Positions 59,898-64,000 of a stretch of DNA of 64,000 nucleotides are shown here, piece after piece (within the stretch, counting starts at the first letter, position 1; every line of letters begins with the position of its first letter). The translations under genes and the position numbers were made by a program. The notes under the pieces were generated by a model. The model was given only the letters and a program-made list of their open reading frames with translations. It did not search any database and was not told the DNA's origin. The stretch covers positions 129,341,431-129,405,430 of the forward strand of contig JACSVZ010000002.1 in the NCBI GenBank assembly GCA_014706295.1, in the 5' to 3' direction. The DNA is from Lycocorax pyrrhopterus obiensis (Eukaryota; Chordata; Aves; Passeriformes; Paradisaeidae).

Positions 59898-62800
59898 GTA
59901 GCTGCCTTTTGTCCTGCATTTCCAGCCTCTGCAGGTGGAGCAGCTCTGCACACAGGCTTTCACAGCATCAGCAATACAGAGAAGCACAGCAGAATATTGA
60001 TTATGTGAAGACTGTACAAGGGTATGGCATTTGTGGAAGTAAAGTTTGGAACTCAAAAAGCAATCACCACAGATGACTGCTCCAAGGGACTGGTAAATAG
60101 GGAGGAGGGAATGGCATTGCATGTCTACAGTACATTCATGCAGGCCGGTGCTTAGTCTCATAGAGGAAATGCTGCAAAGGATATTTTCTAAGCAAAATCC
60201 AGTCTTTTTGCAGCATCTGTCTCCCCTGGAGCAGCTATGGCTGCGGAGAGATCTCCCGTCTCTGCAGCTCACTGCTTATCCATGTTGTCCGCTTGCTTGT
60301 GCCCATTAATCTTAGTCCTTGTGGTAACACCAGTTTCTTCAGCCATGCAGATATTTCACAACAGCTTTCCCTTTTGCCAGTGTTCCCTACAGAAAGGGAG
60401 AAATTAGTTTTCTGTTTATATGTTCCTGTGAAGTGATGCTCTATCTGTTTTTACAAGGCTGCGTAATGCCATTTAGATTTAGTCCACTGAGTGAGCTATT
60501 TTTAAAGGTTTTCAGAGGGTCATTGTAAATATTAAATTATTCAGATACTTTCACATTTTTCCATAAGAAACCCCCCATATATTATTAGACTTAGCTTCCT
60601 TTTGGGTTGCTTTGAAAAATGGAGTAGGAAGATTTTCAGGAGTCCTTAGTACTGGTTTAAATTTCTTACTACTCCCTCCTAATGTTCTTAAGGATGCAAA
60701 TCCAACACACTGTAAAATTTACAGTGATTTAATAGTAATTATAACAAATACTGTATAGGATAACTATGAGATAACAGTGCTTGAGTAAGGTGGGCTGAGT
60801 AAGTGCTTGAATAAGGTTATTATGCATCAGAACTGCTCTTCAGGCACTTTAAATAATGCCAGGGCCAGGTGATACAGGTCTGAGTATTTGAAATTAGCTT
60901 GCTGATGGCTCTTTCTGCTGTATGACTGGAGGTGAGCATGGGGAGGGATAGAAGAAGGCTGAAGAGCTTCAGGGGCATGGGTCTGCCCCCACCTCTGGTT
61001 TGGGTTGGGGAGGAGGATTCCACCCTTATCAACCCCATTGTGAGCTCATTCCTCATTTCTTGAGCAGAGAGGAATGTTTATTCAGCTGACACAGTTTCTG
61101 GGAAAGAGGCTGGAAGAAGAAACTGCTGCGTGACAGTCTTCCTCCTTATCATCTAAAGTGGTGATGTATCTGTGCAACATGTGCACTGTGGGAAGGGATG
61201 GGGAAGGACGGCCAGCTAGACAAGGGACAGACCTAGGAAAATGAAGTATTTGAATGCACAGGGGATTATTACTCCATTTCTCTGCATCTACAACAATATT
61301 CATCTGAACTCAGCCTACCAAACCCTAATCAAAATAACCTTTTTCACTTGAGTGGTTGATTAACCCCCAAAGGCTCCATCTTTCAGTGAGTTTACTCAAA
61401 TTCAGATAGTACGTGTGGAATACGCAGTGCTGATTTGCACCAGAGTATATATTAATAGCAGTGTCAGTGCAGGAACAGGGAAGGGCTGGGAGAAAACCAT
61501 GTGGGTATCTGCCCTGCATGGATAAGGAACAGCTGAAAGCATGAGGCTGCCTCCCTGCTCCCATATGACTTTGTGTGGGAGAAGATTTGGAAGGGTGTGA
61601 TTAAGCCCACAGGAGAGGCATGCAAGGCAAACTGGAGGACAGCCCGTCATCTGATTTCTTCTGGGGATTGCTCTTCCCTTCACAACATCAGCCCTCCTTC
61701 CTCTCCCCTCTGATACAGCACAGCGGGTGTCTCTGGGAATGGACCGGTGGCCTTCGGCTGCATCTCCTTGTGGAAATCGCTTTGACCTTTATTTTCATTT
61801 GTTGGCCCGACTGCTATCCTGTCCCTGAAGCAGAGTGTGGTTACACCTTTCTGCTTAAGCTGGCATGTTTGGTTTAAAACCAGAAGAAATAAGAACTTCT
61901 CAGCTTTCTAGAAATAACTTTTCTTCTCTTTTTATCACCTACAGAATGCCTGGAGAGTTTCAAACTAATAACAAGATTATGTAAGAGAACAGGAAATAAA
62001 AACATACATATATTTTATTTCTGCAGAAACAGCTCCATTGCATTTAGTCTTCCAACACAGTAAATGAGCCCTCTATATACTTTGGCACTACAAAGCATTT
62101 CAAAGATACTTCTGGTAAACACCGATACCATATCTATCCCTCTAAACCTCATTTTTCAGAAATGTATACATTGTAGAAGTGGAACAAAAGTCAGCTTCAA
62201 CATTTTAAGCAATCAGTTTGATTCTGGTCACAGCAATTACTCTTTCTGTCAGCAGAAGGAAAATTTACAATCAGGAAATCAAAGAGTCAAACTTATTCCT
62301 GTATAATGCAGCATAAGATGCATGTAAATGGGATCACCCCTCTGGAAAACCTGCTTCCTCTCATTTGCCTGAGCAGAGCTGGGTGGCTGCGGCGCACCGC
62401 ACAGAAGCGCAGGGCAGGTGGAAGGAGCAGGGTCGTGGTCACGGCTGTGCTGCCGTGCCAAGGCAGGGTCCCACTGTGCCCCCATCCCTCTCCCTGTTCC
62501 CCCTGTGCACTGCTGCTGGAGCTGGCCATCCCACCACCCCACCTGACCCGTTTCTGCAATCCCAGAGCAACACATCAGTTCCAGCTGCATTGCACCCCTT
62601 TTCTGTCATCCCCTCTTCAAGGAACATCCAGCTGCCTTCATGCCTCCATGTCTGCCTTTTTTTCTTTTCAGGAGTGAGGCATTGACAGCTTTCCCTTTTC
62701 CCTTCTCCCCTTCTTCCCCATGGGTTCTTTGGAAATGGCTGAGGAAAACAGTGATCAGCCAATTTATGTGACACTCTCCCAGATAAACAAATGAGAAAAT

Positions 62801-63681
62801 GGGACTTTTGAGGCTTGTCTGGACAGTGTAATTAAAATGATCCTTGTGCGGCAGTTGTAAATTGACCCTTGGCAAACAACCTGGCTGGTCAGATCAGGTT
62901 TTGGAAAGAGCTTCATCATTTCTTAACATGGGTGATTCCGCATTTTAGTAATTCTATAATGTTGGTGTTTTTCTCTTTGGAGAATTCTAATGGGTTTATT
63001 TATAAAATAGCATAGATTTTGAGACACCTACTTCATCTCCTTTCACTGAATCACCTACTTCTACAAATAGCTCAGGTTCACAGTTCCTTTCCCGGGGAGT
63101 TAGAAAAAAAAGAAAGAAGGGGGGAAAAAAGGAAAACAGATCTCATTTCACTCATTTCAGTTGACAAGAATCAGTAAACTGGTTCCCAGATCTGGGGACC
63201 TTTCCTTTTGGTAATACATAATCCTCTCTGACTACATTCATTTAATTCTGCAAGCCCACTCTGCACTTCAGTGGGTTCTCAGGTTTCTAGCTCTTCATAG
63301 TACATTTTTAACACATAGAAATAATGTCTGAAAGCTAATTACATTGAACAACTTCAAGGTAATTTCAAACATACTAAGGCTTGTAGAAAAATTTATCCCT
63401 AACTTTAAAAATAATTTATATTAACAATTATACAAAGAATATCATAAATACTTCTGCTCTGTTGAGCAGGATTTTGCCTTTAGAAATACAATGTTACCAT
63501 TACCTGTTTTTATCATAGCAGCAAAAAAAGAACCAGATGAGGTTGAATTCTGCTGTGCACAGTCTCCCTACTCACAGGAGTCTGACCTTCTTCTCAAAAT
63601 ATTTATAACCCAATGCAATGGATAAAGATGAGAGGAATTCAGCAGTTTTGCAGTAGTTGCTGGGAAAGGGGGCACCTTGTA
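59898..63681. other. Unassigned sequence; GC-richer patch near 62.34-62.64 kb
   Basis: Mostly ordinary AT-rich DNA. 62,370-62,460 contains clustered CpGs (GCTGCGGCGCACCGCAC, GAAGCGCAGG, GTCGTGGTCACGG), a weak small CpG-rich patch followed by pyrimidine-rich sequence. The frames there (89 to 123 codons) are composition effects. The 135-codon minus frame 59,865-60,272 has no recognisable domain. Confidence 0.45.
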
Positions 63682-63825
63682 TTCCTTCCTTCCTTCCTTC
63701 CTTCCTTCCTTCCTTCCTTCCTTCCTTCCTTCCTTCCTTCCTTCCTTCCTTCCTTCCTTCCTTCCTTCCTTCCTTCCTTCCTTCCTTCCTTCCTTCCTTC
63801 CTTCCTTCCTTCCTTCCTTCCTTCC
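63682..63825 (+). repeat. Perfect (TTCC)36 microsatellite, (GGAA)36 on the minus strand
   Basis: Exactly 144 bases, 36 uninterrupted units with no mismatch, counted through the whole run. The absence of interruptions implies recent expansion and likely length polymorphism. All frames give periodic peptides (L-P-S-F and E-G-R-K repeats), so the open frames here are artefacts. GGAA arrays can bind ETS factors, and polypurine-polypyrimidine mirror tracts can form triplex DNA; both are general knowledge, untested here. Assembled length may be wrong. Confidence 0.98.
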
Positions 63826-64000
63826 ATTTCATTTGTGGTTCTTTTTTGTGGCATTCAATATTTACCAGTGAGAATGAAGCTTATTTTCAAACTTAGAGGC
63901 CTGTCTGTACATCTTGTCTGAGGAAAGGGACTTTGATATGATAAATGCACCTGACAAAGCTTAATTTTTTCATATATTTCTTGAAATTAATCATTGATGT
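63826..64000. other. Short unassigned end of window
   Basis: AT-rich flank of the microsatellite. No feature is seen before the window ends. Confidence 0.6.

Noticed and set aside
63572..63921. Repetitive peptides encoded on both strands
   Set aside because: Pure translation of the TTCC microsatellite.
1..64000. CRISPR arrays, operons, phage genes or other prokaryotic systems
   Set aside because: No regularly spaced repeats with unique spacers, no ribosome-binding-site-led gene strings, and clear vertebrate repeats throughout.

Overview
The window looks like non-coding nuclear DNA of a vertebrate, almost certainly a bird. The reasons are several CR1 LINE copies of very different ages (one with the diagnostic 3' octamer repeat), a solo LTR whose sequence I recognise as a common avian ERV-L-type LTR, vertebrate-style CpG depletion with one sharp CpG island, simple repeats, and no operons or long unique reading frames. 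Nothing suggests bacterial, plasmid or phage content. I recognise no protein-coding host gene. The only frames with real protein homology belong to CR1 retrotransposons, and all of them are broken.

Layout. 1-333: piece of a CR1 ORF2 on the minus strand, cut by the window edge. 334-39,342: mostly unique AT-rich sequence. It holds one exon-like segment (3676-3765), an eroded CR1 3' end (11,095-11,330), short tandem duplications and simple repeats, a purine-rich tract (32,085-32,410), and several blocks that look like conserved non-coding elements because they keep CpGs or TAAT-type sites in AT-rich DNA (about 9.8-10.5, 20.7-21.5, 28.8-29.0 and 37.0-37.3 kb). 39,343-46,512: a repeat cluster of a near-complete but dead CR1 (+), an ancient CR1/L3-like remnant (+), a third CR1 (-) and a solo LTR (+). 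46,513-57,420: mostly unique AT-rich DNA with another old CR1 remnant (50,941-51,312) and a C/EBP-like 14-bp palindrome (49,037-49,050). 57,430-57,795: an isolated CpG island with a good splice donor on the minus strand, the best candidate for a promoter and first exon. 59,698-59,897: an open, splice-flanked segment of uncertain status. 63,682-63,825: 36 perfect uninterrupted TTCC units.

There is no pathway to reconstruct. The most useful leads are the CpG island with its possible minus-strand first exon, the enhancer-like blocks, and the layered CR1/LTR history. I see no convincing new molecular system. The exon and enhancer calls are inferences from sequence texture and splice motifs and need transcript or alignment data.
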